Assembly: GCF_003058165.1 (NCBI RefSeq)
Contig: NZ_QBUC01000016.1
Coordinates: 24,571-88,570 of the forward strand
Direction: 5' to 3'
DNA from: Paenisporosarcina sp. OV554
GTDB taxonomy: Bacteria; Bacillota; Bacilli; Bacillales_A; Planococcaceae
Length of the DNA stretch: 64,000 bases
Position numbers and translations under genes: made by a program. Positions 29,597 through 38,775 of this stretch are shown here, piece after piece. Position 1 is the stretch's first letter, and every line of letters starts with the position of its first letter. Under the pieces are notes generated by a model. It was not told where the DNA came from. It did no database searches and worked only from the letters and a program-made list of their open reading frames with translations.

Positions 29597-30529
29597 ATGT
29601 TAGCTTACGTTATTAGAAGATTGTTACATACCATATTAGTTGTTTTTGTAATATCATTAATTATTTTCTTTTCAGTCCGATTGACAGGTGATCCTGTATC
29701 CGTAATGTTTTCTGCTGGAGAGCCTTCAAAAGAGGCTATTGCAGAATTGCGCAGTAATTTAGGGTTAGATAAACCTTTAGCGATTCAGTACGGTATCTTT
29801 TTAAAGGGGTTATTGACACTTGATTTCGGTGAATCTTTCCGAAGTGGAATGCCAGTCGGAACATTAATATTTGAAAGACTGTGGGCAACAATCGCCCTTG
29901 CCTTGGGGGGAATTTTCGTTGCAATCCTGATTGCATTTCCTGTTGGTATATTATCGGCAGTCAAACGGGGTACAGGGGTAGACTTTTTTGGACGTATTTT
30001 TTCTTTAATTGGGATTTCATTTCCGAACTTCTGGTTAGGAATTATGCTTATTTTGGTTTTTAGCGTTCAATTGCAATGGTTGCCATCATCAGGTTTTGAA
30101 AGTATTAAACATTTAATCTTGCCTTCTATTACTCTAGGTATGATTCTCTCTGGGATACTTGCAAGACTAGTCCGTTCATCGATGTTGGAAGTTTTGAACC
30201 AACAATATATTTCGACAGCGAAATCAAAAGGGATTAGTGAATGGTCTGTGATTATTAAACACGGTTTCCGTAACGCCCTGTTGCCCACTGTCACTTTTTT
30301 AGGAATGCAATTTGGCTCTTTACTTGGTGGAACGGTGATTGTAGAACAAGTATTTTCTTGGCCAGGAATTGGTCGACTTATTATTGATGCAATCAATCAA
30401 CGAGACTATCCAGTGATTCAAGGTGGCGTCATTTTCCTCGCCATTATTATGGTTGTGGTGAACTTACTTGTTGATTTGAGTTATTCATTAATCGATCCGA
30501 GAATTAAAGCTGGAAGGGGGAGTCAATAA
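29597..30529 (+). CDS. Peptide ABC transporter permease (DppB/OppB type)
   Basis: 310 residues, about six TM helices. The N-terminal MLAYVIRRLLHTILVVFVIS and the coupling motif region EWSVIIKHGFRNALLPTVT (the EAA loop) are typical. SD GGACGGAGG precedes the ATG. Forms the membrane channel with the next gene, whose ATG overlaps this stop (TAATG). Confidence 0.93.
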   Translation: MLAYVIRRLLHTILVVFVISLIIFFSVRLTGDPVSVMFSAGEPSKEAIAELRSNLGLDKPLAIQYGIFLKGLLTLDFGESFRSGMPVGTLIFERLWATIALALGGIFVAILIAFPVGILSAVKRGTGVDFFGRIFSLIGISFPNFWLGIMLILVFSVQLQWLPSSGFESIKHLILPSITLGMILSGILARLVRSSMLEVLNQQYISTAKSKGISEWSVIIKHGFRNALLPTVTFLGMQFGSLLGGTVIVEQVFSWPGIGRLIIDAINQRDYPVIQGGVIFLAIIMVVVNLLVDLSYSLIDPRIKAGRGSQ

Positions 30530-31431
30530 TGGCTACCTTACAAACAAATGAATTTGAGATTCAACCGAAAAAGTCACTAGTATCTAAATTCTTTCGATTT
30601 GTTAAAAAGAATCCTGCAGGGTTTATCGGGCTGATTCTTGTTTTCTTAAGTGTATGCGGTGCTTTATTTGCTCAATGGATAGTTCCTTTCGATCCTTCAG
30701 AAGCCAGCTTAACTTCTAGGTTAGACGCACCATCTTGGCAAGATCCAACGGGAGAGTCTCAATTTCTTTTAGGTGGGGATCAATTGGGGAGAGATTTACT
30801 TAGTCGCATTGTTTATGGCGCGAAAATCTCCTTGATGGTTGGGTTGTTTGGTGTACTTATTTCATTGGTTATAGGAACCGTAATGGGTTTAATTTCAGGG
30901 TATTTCGGTAAATGGTTGGATGACTTCATCATGCGTGTTGCAGATATCCAATTGGCATTTCCATTCATCCTTTTTGCAATCGTCGTCATGAGTGTATTAG
31001 GGACTGGAATTTGGAAAATTATCATTATTCTCGGGCTTACCTATTGGGTTGGATTTGCTCGTCTAATAAGAGGACAAGTTATTTCACTAAAGGAGCAAGA
31101 GTTTATACATGCAGCGAAAGCAATTGGAGGAACCAATTTTACCATTATCAGAAAACATATTTTACCTAATGTTATGTCGTCTATTTTTGTATTAGGAACC
31201 ATGTATATTGCAGAATTTATTTTACTTGAAGCATCATTAACATTTTTAGGGCTAGGTGTTGATCCTACCATTCCTTCTTGGGGCGGGATGTTGGCAGATA
31301 GTCGAAACTATATTACTACTGCCTGGTGGACTGCTGTATTCCCAGGGGTAGCCATTATGTTAACTGTTTTAGGATTCAATTTATTAGGTGACTGGTTGCG
31401 CGATCGATTTGATCCGAATTTGAAATTGTAG
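30529..31431 (+). CDS. Peptide ABC transporter permease (DppC/OppC type)
   Basis: 300 residues, N-terminal cytoplasmic segment plus about six TM helices. GGDQLGRDLLSRIVYGAKIS is the family signature and the EAA loop (EFIHAAKAIGGTNFTIIRKH) is intact. Second permease subunit, translated with its partner through the TAATG overlap. Confidence 0.93.
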   Translation: MATLQTNEFEIQPKKSLVSKFFRFVKKNPAGFIGLILVFLSVCGALFAQWIVPFDPSEASLTSRLDAPSWQDPTGESQFLLGGDQLGRDLLSRIVYGAKISLMVGLFGVLISLVIGTVMGLISGYFGKWLDDFIMRVADIQLAFPFILFAIVVMSVLGTGIWKIIIILGLTYWVGFARLIRGQVISLKEQEFIHAAKAIGGTNFTIIRKHILPNVMSSIFVLGTMYIAEFILLEASLTFLGLGVDPTIPSWGGMLADSRNYITTAWWTAVFPGVAIMLTVLGFNLLGDWLRDRFDPNLKL

Positions 31432-31442
31432 GTGATCGGTAA

Positions 31443-34277
31443 ATGGAGAATTTACAAAATATTTGGTCAACAGAAGGATTGCTTGTAGATAAAAATGATG
31501 ATGGTGCAGTCGACGGTGTTTCCATTTATGTCGACTTGCCTAAAGATGTGCTGCCCAAAGGTCTGTTTGATTTTTTTGCGAGAATCGGACTGGAAACAAC
31601 GGGTCTGTCCTATAATTTTTTTGAATTTACAAAGCAAAAAGTTATCATGAAATTTCAAAGAGATAGTGATAAAACATACGCTCACTTTGAACACAATAAT
31701 TTAACGTGTTTCTATCGAAATGAACTTGAACTTTCCACACTACTTACAGACCTTGCATCTATTGATAAGGGGGAGAAAGAAAAAGTAGTAGAAGAAACGA
31801 AACGCTCGATTAATAGCTTATCTGATATATGGAGTTTTTCAGGGTTTGGCTCGTTTGAAGAAGCTTCTCCACATCATGTGCTAAGTTTGAACATTACAGT
31901 GGAAGATAAATTACAATCAATGAGTGTGTACAAAGAGTTATGCCATTTCATTGCTAGATGCGCTTTATACAGTACATCCATTGATTTACCCTTGACGAAC
32001 AATGAACACGCACAGTTTCAATTCCATGTGAGCTATGGTGAAGAAACTAAACTTCGGTTATTGAATACAAATGAATTTGAATTGTCAGGTACCATTGAAA
32101 GTTGTTCCCTTGCATTAGATAGCTTGAACAGAAGCAAACACTGGAGTGAACAAGGCGAATTTGGGTATTGGGAACAAGAATTGACGTTGAATGAAAAAAT
32201 GGAAGCTGATCTATGGTACGAGTCTACGTGGGAAGATTGTTCAGAGAAAGATTTAGTTCTCAGTAAACTCTCTGCTTCACAGCATGTTTCTAGTAATAAT
32301 CTTGAAGTCTATCTTTCTGAACCACTCGATATTCGCAAAGATTTTGAGAAAGAAATCCAAGAAAAGTTTCCTGAAATGGAAATCACAACCGTTCGTTCTG
32401 CTTTTAAGACAGGTTTTCATTGGATCCGGGAAGAACTGCTTCCCAGCCTCAATCCAAACAGTATAGGTCTACACATATCCGTACGAAAAGATACAAATGC
32501 CAATGGATTGGAGTTACCAATTCGCTGGATACAAGAGCTGTATCCAATTGATAAAATCGTTGAAAAAAATACACATCTCTCCGCAGAGAATGTTACTTTT
32601 TCACTGCATGAACAATTGGATTTTACTTATCATGTTGAAGCTTTGTTTGAAAACGGACTGAGAGAATCAATCGGTGTTTTGGAAGTACCCATATCAAAAA
32701 TTCCATATATTAATCAACATCAGTTTGCCTATCCGAGTACAGGTGCCGTCAAACTATATCTAGATCAATCATTAGTGGAAGAATATCCGATTTCTACAGA
32801 TCGGGAAAGATTTTATTTGTATTACCTGAAAGAATTTTTACCGGATTTACAACAGAAGATTAACAAGTTCAATCCAGGCCAGGGTCACAATCGACCGTTG
32901 TTCGATCGAATTGAGATTGATGTCAAAATGAGTGAAGAAGAGGAAAAGCTTAACATTGATGAAGAAAGAACTTCTTCCCTAGAAGCTTTATATGAAGATT
33001 TATATTTTAATACGCTGGATTACTTTTCCAACTGGGGGATTGAGCTCACCGGTAAATCGTTTGATGCACCAGGTGGCGTACATCCATTCATGCATTTGGA
33101 AAGTGGTGCTAAACCGTCAGCGAGGATAAAGGTCTACAAATGGGATGATTTTGAACCTATTTATATCAAAACCAAACAAATAGATTTTAATCATTTAGGG
33201 GAATTTGTTTCTGCAATAGTATTGAAGCAAAACGCCGAGATAATGGTACCTATCCAAAAGCCGGAAATAAAGATGAAGGGTAAGGATCTAGGGAGTAGTG
33301 GTAAGGTAGTCATTGCAGAGCACTCTTACAAAGGTTCTCCAATCCCAATTATCGAATATTACTTGAAGTCGGGTGAGATGTTCGATTCCGCGATCAAACT
33401 GACCTTGTTTAAAAAGACCATCGTGATTGAAGCAGGGCATCATGCAAATGAAATTTCAAGTACACCTGCTGCACTGAAATTAATGAATATGGCAGATGGA
33501 TACCTAAAAAAAATGAATGTTGTTATCATCCCAAATGCAAACCCAGATGGTTTTCAGTTACTCCAAAAAATGATAGAAGAGCATCCAGAGTGGAAACATC
33601 ATGCAGCTAGATACAACGCAGTGGGACTAGAATTTGCCCATGTTCGCTATCAACAGACGGTATTTGGGGAAGCCAATGTTCTGCCCCTTATCATGAAAAA
33701 ATGGGCACCTGATATCGTGTTAGATGATCATGGGATTCCAGCGCATGAATGGGTTCAACCTTTTTCGGGCTATAATAGCCCACCGAGATTTCCCGTTTCT
33801 TATTTCTTACCGAGTGCCAAGATTTACGGAATCGGTCGAATTTCGGAAAAGGTGAATAAACAGATTCATGAGAACAACTTAGAGACAATTGTGCAGTCCA
33901 TTAGCTCTAAAATAGCCGGTACATCAATTGCAGAAGAAAATGAGTATTGGAAACAACGATTTATTAAATATGGCCACCAATGGTTGCCAAATGTATTTCC
34001 AATCGAAGAAGCACCCCATATTCATTTTTATCGACAACAAACAGTTACTCCGGAGTATCCTACTGTAAGTATTCTTCGATACCCGAAATGGGTAGCTGCG
34101 GATATTATTTCTGAAGCAGCTGATGAAGTCGTTTATGGCAAATCGCTGGATGGTTGTATTGAAGCGCATGTATTATTTAACATAGGCATTCTGGAAGTTC
34201 TGCAAAATCAAAATACGGAAACAAACTCCGTAGGATTAACTAAATTCAGAGAACGACCAATCCAACTGGGAAATTAG
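31443..34277 (+). CDS. Large M14-type zinc carboxypeptidase-like protein
   Basis: 944 residues, far longer than a simple M14 catalytic domain (~300). The catalytic region is near residues 650-800: EAGHHANEIS (zinc HxxxE-like motif), IPNANPDGF, and DDHGIPAHEW for the third ligand. The first ~630 residues are an unfamiliar N-terminal region with no signal peptide, perhaps two related halves (LSTEGLLVDKN-like and LSDIWSFSGFG-like starts). No signal peptide suggests cytosolic processing of imported peptides. It starts 11 nt after the permease with a modest SD. Confidence 0.78.
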   Translation: MENLQNIWSTEGLLVDKNDDGAVDGVSIYVDLPKDVLPKGLFDFFARIGLETTGLSYNFFEFTKQKVIMKFQRDSDKTYAHFEHNNLTCFYRNELELSTLLTDLASIDKGEKEKVVEETKRSINSLSDIWSFSGFGSFEEASPHHVLSLNITVEDKLQSMSVYKELCHFIARCALYSTSIDLPLTNNEHAQFQFHVSYGEETKLRLLNTNEFELSGTIESCSLALDSLNRSKHWSEQGEFGYWEQELTLNEKMEADLWYESTWEDCSEKDLVLSKLSASQHVSSNNLEVYLSEPLDIRKDFEKEIQEKFPEMEITTVRSAFKTGFHWIREELLPSLNPNSIGLHISVRKDTNANGLELPIRWIQELYPIDKIVEKNTHLSAENVTFSLHEQLDFTYHVEALFENGLRESIGVLEVPISKIPYINQHQFAYPSTGAVKLYLDQSLVEEYPISTDRERFYLYYLKEFLPDLQQKINKFNPGQGHNRPLFDRIEIDVKMSEEEEKLNIDEERTSSLEALYEDLYFNTLDYFSNWGIELTGKSFDAPGGVHPFMHLESGAKPSARIKVYKWDDFEPIYIKTKQIDFNHLGEFVSAIVLKQNAEIMVPIQKPEIKMKGKDLGSSGKVVIAEHSYKGSPIPIIEYYLKSGEMFDSAIKLTLFKKTIVIEAGHHANEISSTPAALKLMNMADGYLKKMNVVIIPNANPDGFQLLQKMIEEHPEWKHHAARYNAVGLEFAHVRYQQTVFGEANVLPLIMKKWAPDIVLDDHGIPAHEWVQPFSGYNSPPRFPVSYFLPSAKIYGIGRISEKVNKQIHENNLETIVQSISSKIAGTSIAEENEYWKQRFIKYGHQWLPNVFPIEEAPHIHFYRQQTVTPEYPTVSILRYPKWVAADIISEAADEVVYGKSLDGCIEAHVLFNIGILEVLQNQNTETNSVGLTKFRERPIQLGN

Positions 34278-34289
34278 GAGGAAATGAAC

Positions 34290-34904
34290 ATGAAAAAGTT
34301 ATTATTAACAGGATTTGAACCATTCTTATCATTTACAGTCAACCCAACGATGAAAATTGTGGAAGATTTAGATGGTCTAGTAATTGGGGGTTACCAAATC
34401 GTCGGTAAAGTTATGACTGTTGATTTTAAATCCTCAGGTCAACAATTATTATCAAACATTGAAGCTGTTCAACCTGATGCTGTAATCTCGATGGGATTGG
34501 CAGGAGGAAGATATAAAGTTACTCCAGAACGTATTGCAATCAATTTCAAAGATGGTGCCGCTGATAATGAAGGGAACGTTCCAGTAGATGAGCTAATCCA
34601 GCAAGAAGGGACACCTGGTTACTTATCGACATTACCAATCCGAGCGATGGTTAATAAATTATTAGAACTTGGACTACCGGCAGAAGTGTCCAATACGGCT
34701 GGCACTTATTTATGTAACAATGTGATGTATGAAGGACTGCATTATGCAAATACAAAAAATCCATCAATGCCTTCCGGATTCATTCATATTCCAGCTTCGC
34801 ATGAGTTAGGGATTCAACATGGAAATATACCAAGTTGGTCTCATGATGATTTGAAAAAGAGTATCGTTGCCTGTATAGAAGTATTGTCGGAACATGTGCA
34901 ATAA
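34290..34904 (+). CDS. pcp: Pyroglutamyl-peptidase I
   Basis: 204 residues from ATG 34290, 8 nt after TTAGGAGG (the ATG at 34284 is too close). The cysteine-protease triad of family C15 is in place: Glu80 in TPERIAIN, Cys142 in AGTYLCNNVMY, and His166 in GFIHIPAS; LTGFEPF opens the protein as usual. It removes N-terminal pyroglutamate from peptides in the cytosol. As the last gene of the peptide operon it suggests that imported peptides include pyroglutamyl-blocked ones. Confidence 0.95.
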   Translation: MKKLLLTGFEPFLSFTVNPTMKIVEDLDGLVIGGYQIVGKVMTVDFKSSGQQLLSNIEAVQPDAVISMGLAGGRYKVTPERIAINFKDGAADNEGNVPVDELIQQEGTPGYLSTLPIRAMVNKLLELGLPAEVSNTAGTYLCNNVMYEGLHYANTKNPSMPSGFIHIPASHELGIQHGNIPSWSHDDLKKSIVACIEVLSEHVQ

Positions 34905-35414
34905 GCCGTGATCATCTACCTTACAGGTGAAAAATAGATTCGTTTTAGTTTTGGAAATTGAATTTCACCTGTCTTACAAAACTTTATATACCACATCAAA
35001 TGGTATTAAAGAAGTTTATGAACTTTTATAACTATCTAAGCCATTTGAAAACCAGTGAGGCGGAATTTTTCTGTTATGAAGAAGGACAATCTTTCTTCTA
35101 GGAATGATTACGCTCTCTCTGGTTTTTTTTAGTATGAGAGAGAAACATTGAGGCAGGCACTAAGAAAACACGTATTGATTTATATATTAAGACGGAGTTT
35201 CTTCTATTGTATAGTCCATTTATATAGGTAAAGCTATAAAGATTCTTTATACTCTCAAACTAATTTATAAAAATCGTGTTTTTACCCCAATTTCCTGCAT
35301 GGCCTTCACAGTCGTTATCTCTTTTGATTCCACCGAAAGTGTCTAAAAAGGTATATCCACCATGACAATATCAACCTGAATGTTTATGTTGTTCCATAAG
35401 AAATTTTTATTATT

Positions 35415-35480
35415 CTCTAAGTAACGATAACCATCATTATCGTTACTTAGCAAAGCATTACTGCCAATCTCTATTAAGGT
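35415..35480. repeat. Dispersed intergenic repeat, family 2 (copy 1)
   Basis: Palindrome CTAAGTAACGATAA / TTATCGTTACTTAG around CCATCA, followed by AAAGCATTACT and AATCTCTA. The second copy is at 43012-43076. Confidence 0.7.
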
Positions 35481-35567
35481 ATTTCTTAAACGTGTGCATG
35501 AGTTGAAAATCAATTTGAGTTGATCTTCAACTCTTTTTTACTAAAGAGCATGATCTTTTTTATTGAG

Positions 35568-35690
35568 TAATGAAGGTGACTACTTCCTCATCCCGTTGTT
35601 ATGTCAACCTACGGTGTATGCGGCATACACTTACGTGCAGCGATGGGATCGATGTTTTACGGATTAATCTCATGTAGCGAATCCAGTTTC
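35568..35690. repeat. Dispersed intergenic repeat, family 1 (copy B)
   Basis: GTAATGAAGG, GACTACTTCCTCAT, GTTATGTCAACC, GGCATACA and TTACGGATT occur in the same order and spacing as in copy A at 20028-20150. Confidence 0.6.
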
Positions 35691-35804
35691 TTGCATGCAA
35701 AAATTTTCGGGACTAGGTCTGATTTTCACCTTCACAGGATCTATAATGAGGAAAACTAAAAATAATTACATTAATGTGTTATAAGGCCAAAGAGGAGATT
35801 TAAA

Positions 35805-36083
35805 ATGGACGATGTTTTTTATTTTTTTGAAAATTTTATATTTTGGTATTTACTAATTATTTGTTGGATATTATTAAGTCTTTCAGTACTATTTTTTATT
35901 ATTGCTTTAATAAAAAAATCAAGGTTATTAATGGGAATCAGTGTTGCATTCATGTTACCCAATATCCTATTACTTTTCATTCAGGAAATTGAAAAAGTAC
36001 TTTTGTATTTATTTATTCTGTGGTTTACTCTACAAATTTTCATGTTAATTAAACTTTTTAGAAATGAGAAAAAGAGTTTCTAA
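35805..36083 (+). CDS. Small integral membrane protein, unknown function
   Basis: 92 residues with three hydrophobic helices (IFWYLLIICWILLSLSVLFF, then two more) and a Lys-rich C-terminus. A strong SD (AAAGAGGAG) lies 8 nt before the ATG. No family recognised; the neighbourhood is repeats and remnants, so it may be recently acquired or decaying. Confidence 0.65.
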   Translation: MDDVFYFFENFIFWYLLIICWILLSLSVLFFIIALIKKSRLLMGISVAFMLPNILLLFIQEIEKVLLYLFILWFTLQIFMLIKLFRNEKKSF

Positions 36084-36678
36084 AAAAACTTTTCATTAAT
36101 GGACAATGGACATATAAATTGAAGGTTAATAGACCTTGCTGCCCTTTCGGGCAGCAATGGAATGACTGTTTGTCGGATCGGATACAGAAGCGTGGGTGCT
36201 TAGTTAAACATCAAGGCTGTCTATCTGGCAGCTAATTGCACAACTTATATGTTCAACATTATCTTTCCTCAGCTGGGGCAAGTAAAAAAACTCATGATAT
36301 ATTTTAAGAAGGAGTATGGTATCATGACTTCAAACCCCTGACTGCCACGACTAGATTGTCGTGGCAGCCCAACTTTTTTTATCCCAAACCCCCTCGCCGG
36401 GTGGCAGGTTCTCACAACTTCCCGAAACGGATCCTTTTTTATTGGCTAACGGGTGCTTTTGTTGTGCGAAATGTTTCTAACTCAAATTGAAGATGGTCAT
36501 ATCTCTCAGATAAAAGTTAGACAGTTCCGTTGGAACTGAAGGATTATATCGAAAAGTCAAATGAGGGAATAACGTCCTAAAGGGCTCTCTCATAGTCGAA
36601 TAGCACGTAATTTAGTAAGAAAGAAAGTCGTTATCCTTAGAAAACTTGAATTTATCCATCTGTGCTCCAAAAAATTAT
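36084..36678. other. Intergenic region with hairpins and a five-codon ORF
   Basis: TTGCTGCCC/GGGCAGCAA forms a hairpin at 36136-36157. At 36311 an AAGGAGTATGG SD precedes ATG and only four more codons (MTSNP, stop 36339). A terminator follows directly. Further on there is an AAGTTAGACAG sequence similar to an IS150 end near 36507, but no gene. Confidence 0.5.
36342..36381 (+). terminator. Terminator directly after a five-codon ORF
   Basis: CTGCCACGAC (36342-36351) pairs with GTCGTGGCAG (36358-36367), then T7. Confidence 0.8.
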
Positions 36679-36936
36679 TCATTTTTCCCATTTGGTTTTC
36701 TTTCTAGAAGGATAAATAAATATGCTCAGTGAAGTGTCCGATAAGCTTAATGGAAGGCTAACTCCAACTTTTTCAGTTTTTATCGTTAGCTTTTCATTTT
36801 TAACTGCGAGTAAGAAGTTTTTAAATGCCTGAGTTGTATGTGAAACTTTCGGTGCATACACAGATTCTACTTTATAGGCTTTTAACACCTCATCTAAACC
36901 ACCAACATGATCTGCATCTGGATGAGTAGCAATCAT
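36679..36936 (-). pseudogene. Fragment of a ComEC-like metallo-beta-lactamase-fold hydrolase
   Basis: The frame opens MIATHPDADHVGGLDEVLKA, the HxDxDH zinc motif of the MBL fold. It continues with the KVESVYAPKV strand that follows in ComEC-type domains, then ends after ~85 residues. The rest of the active site (later His/Asp) is missing and the N-terminal strand is replaced by a TIR remnant. It is therefore a truncated gene. Confidence 0.65.
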
Positions 36937-37067
36937 CTTGTTCCTGCATCTATATCTTCTGCTGAAACAAAGGGTTTAGTAAATTGAAGCACGTTTGGTA
37001 ACCACTCTTTAAATTCTTTTTCAATTTCTTTACTTATATCTCCTGACCAACTAAGAAATACCTTCAT
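36933..37067 (-). pseudogene. N-terminal fragment of a TIR-domain protein
   Basis: 44 residues: MKVFLSWSGDISKEIEKEFK, then EWLPNVLQF and VSAEDIDAGTR. This is the first beta strand, helix and BB-loop region of bacterial TIR domains found in phage-defence proteins. A GGGGGATG start is intact, but the frame stops at the junction with the MBL fragment, so a deletion has joined two unrelated genes. Confidence 0.6.
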
Positions 37068-37283
37068 CCCCCTATTTTTTGTCATCCCATTTAACCCTAG
37101 TGATTCCTCGAATAGTTTGGGTTAACAGCTCTCCCCTTTATAGTTAAAACTACTCCCCTATCTTTCTCTTTAAAGCTAAAAAAACCACATTTTCAATTTG
37201 GATTTTTCCTCCTTATAGTTAACGGTTTCCATTATTGGAAGCCGGTATTTTTGTGTGCATATAAGGTGGATCCAATTTAATGT
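37068..37283. other. Intergenic, minus-strand relic region
   Basis: Two good SDs on the minus strand (AAGGAGG near 37209 and GGGGAG near 37133) are followed only by short interrupted frames, in line with lost genes. Confidence 0.35.
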
Positions 37284-37889
37284 CTAAGTTGTTTTGGATA
37301 TTCCTTTGAGAAGGGTTTTAACGAAAGGCTTGGAAAATGACTCAAGACTTCTATCTGTGTTTTGCAAGCCCCAGTGATAGATTGAACCCATAAAGGATTG
37401 CGTAATCATTGTGGATACATCATCCAAAGAAAGCTCCGAATCTATTTTATCTTCTTCAATTGCTTCTTCAAGCAATTTACGAGTAATTTTAAAAAGTGAG
37501 CGATTGGAATCTAAAAAGTAAGTATGTTCTTTAGATTCCAAAGCTGCATTATATATAACTTTCATCAGGTCTTTACCCATTTCGACCTCTAAAAAATTCA
37601 TTAATTTTTGTGAGAAAATAGATAGTTTTTCAATGGGGTCCATATTTTCAGGGAACGATTCATATACCTCTAAATAATAATTATCTACTTCTGTAAAACG
37701 TACTAGAAAGATGTCGGATTTTGATCGGAAATGTTGATAAAAGGAACCTTTTGAAGTTGCGCTTTTTTTCACAATATCGTCAACAGTAACCTTATTAAAC
37801 CCTTTTTCGGCAAAAAGCCTCAAAGCCACCGCTAAAATTTTTTTCTTTGTCTCTTCTCCTCTACGTTGCTTTTTTACTGGTTCAATCAT
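37284..37889 (-). CDS. TetR/AcrR-family repressor of the 3-hydroxybutyrate operon
   Basis: 201 residues. TetR HTH at ~18-64 (VTVDDIVKKSATSKGSFYQH). The start at 37889 has an SD GGAGGG upstream. It is divergent from the hydroxybutyrate/CoA-transferase operon, and a palindrome AGACT-N2-AGTCT sits between them at the plus-strand promoter. It is therefore the likely repressor, with a substrate or CoA ester as inducer; the ligand is inferred. Confidence 0.9.
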   Translation of the reverse strand: MIEPVKKQRRGEETKKKILAVALRLFAEKGFNKVTVDDIVKKSATSKGSFYQHFRSKSDIFLVRFTEVDNYYLEVYESFPENMDPIEKLSIFSQKLMNFLEVEMGKDLMKVIYNAALESKEHTYFLDSNRSLFKITRKLLEEAIEEDKIDSELSLDDVSTMITQSFMGSIYHWGLQNTDRSLESFSKPFVKTLLKGISKTT

Positions 37890-37908
37890 AAAATCCCTCC
37901 ATTATGTA

Positions 37909-37951
37909 TTGACAGAATAATCTTACATAATATAGTATCAGACTACAGTCT
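37909..37951 (+). promoter_or_regulatory. Promoter and operator of the hydroxybutyrate operon
   Basis: TTGACA (37909-37914), a 16-bp spacer and TATAGT (37931-37936). The palindrome AGACTACAGTCT (37940-37951) lies over the expected start point and is a candidate TetR operator. Confidence 0.72.
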
Positions 37952-38043
37952 AGTTTTTTGAAAAATCATATAATTTAAAATAATTGAATTAGATTTTTGT
38001 TCAAGTTCAACTTATTGATATTCTATTTTACTTTGTATGAAAA

Positions 38044-38057
38044 TGAAAGCGTTTTCG
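38044..38057 (+). promoter_or_regulatory. Candidate cre (CcpA) site
   Basis: TGAAAGCGTTTTCG differs from the cre consensus TGNAANCGNTNNCA only in the last base. It lies between the promoter and the first gene, a roadblock position for catabolite repression. Confidence 0.65.
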
Positions 38058-38088
38058 AACGGTGATATTAATCAATGGGGGGATAACG

Positions 38089-38775
38089 ATGATTAAAGTA
38101 ATTGAATCAAGTGAAATTCGAAAGTTGTTTAAAAGTGGCGATCAAATATTAACTGGTGGATTTGGTTTATCTGGCGCGCCTCTAACAATAATTGATGAAC
38201 TACTGGAAACAGATATTACAGATTTAATAGTAGTTAGTAATAACTTAGGAGACCTTGGACAAGGTTTGCATAAATTATTTATACAAGGAAAAATCAGAAA
38301 AGCGATTGGTTCCTTTTTTTCGATCAATAGAGAAGCAGTGATTGCATGGTCGAAAGGTGAATTGGAAATTGACTTATTACCACAGGGTACGCTAGCTGAA
38401 GCTATTCGTTGTGGAGGAGCTGGTATTGGTGGTTTTTATACAAAGACTGCTGTAGGAACTGAATTAGCAGAGGGTAAAGAGGAAAGAGTAATTGATGGAG
38501 AAAGATATATTTTTGAAAAAGCAATTAAAGGTGATGTAGCGATTATTAAAGCTGCAAAAGCGGACCGATTGGGGAATTTAGTCTACCATACGACTGCTAG
38601 AAACTTTAATCCAATGATGGCGACTGCTGGGAAAATTGTCATTGCAGAAGTAGATGAAATTGTAGAAGTAGGAGAACTAGATCCAGAATACATTGTTACA
38701 CCTCATGCGTATGTTGATTATGTCATTCAAAGTAAATATTCCAAAGTAGGGAGTGAGTATGTTGAGTCAAGATAA
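38089..38775 (+). CDS. scoA: 3-oxoacid CoA-transferase subunit A
   Basis: 228 residues from ATG 38089 behind GGGGGG. Motifs of the CoA-transferase alpha subunit are present: LTGGFGLSGAPLTIIDEL (oxyanion/CoA region) and GGAGIGGFYTKTAVGTELAE, the family-I signature. With subunit B it moves CoA from succinyl-CoA to acetoacetate in the cytosol, activating the product of hydroxybutyrate oxidation. Overlaps subunit B by 17 nt. Confidence 0.93.
   Translation: MIKVIESSEIRKLFKSGDQILTGGFGLSGAPLTIIDELLETDITDLIVVSNNLGDLGQGLHKLFIQGKIRKAIGSFFSINREAVIAWSKGELEIDLLPQGTLAEAIRCGGAGIGGFYTKTAVGTELAEGKEERVIDGERYIFEKAIKGDVAIIKAAKADRLGNLVYHTTARNFNPMMATAGKIVIAEVDEIVEVGELDPEYIVTPHAYVDYVIQSKYSKVGSEYVESR

Larger units (their letters stand above)
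34905..35804. other. 900-bp intergenic region carrying two repeat families
   Basis: A long-loop inverted repeat ACAGGTGAAA / TTTCACCTGT (34923-34972) follows pcp. Copies of dispersed repeats lie at 35415-35480 and 35568-35690. The remainder is AT-rich with short broken frames only. Confidence 0.5.
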
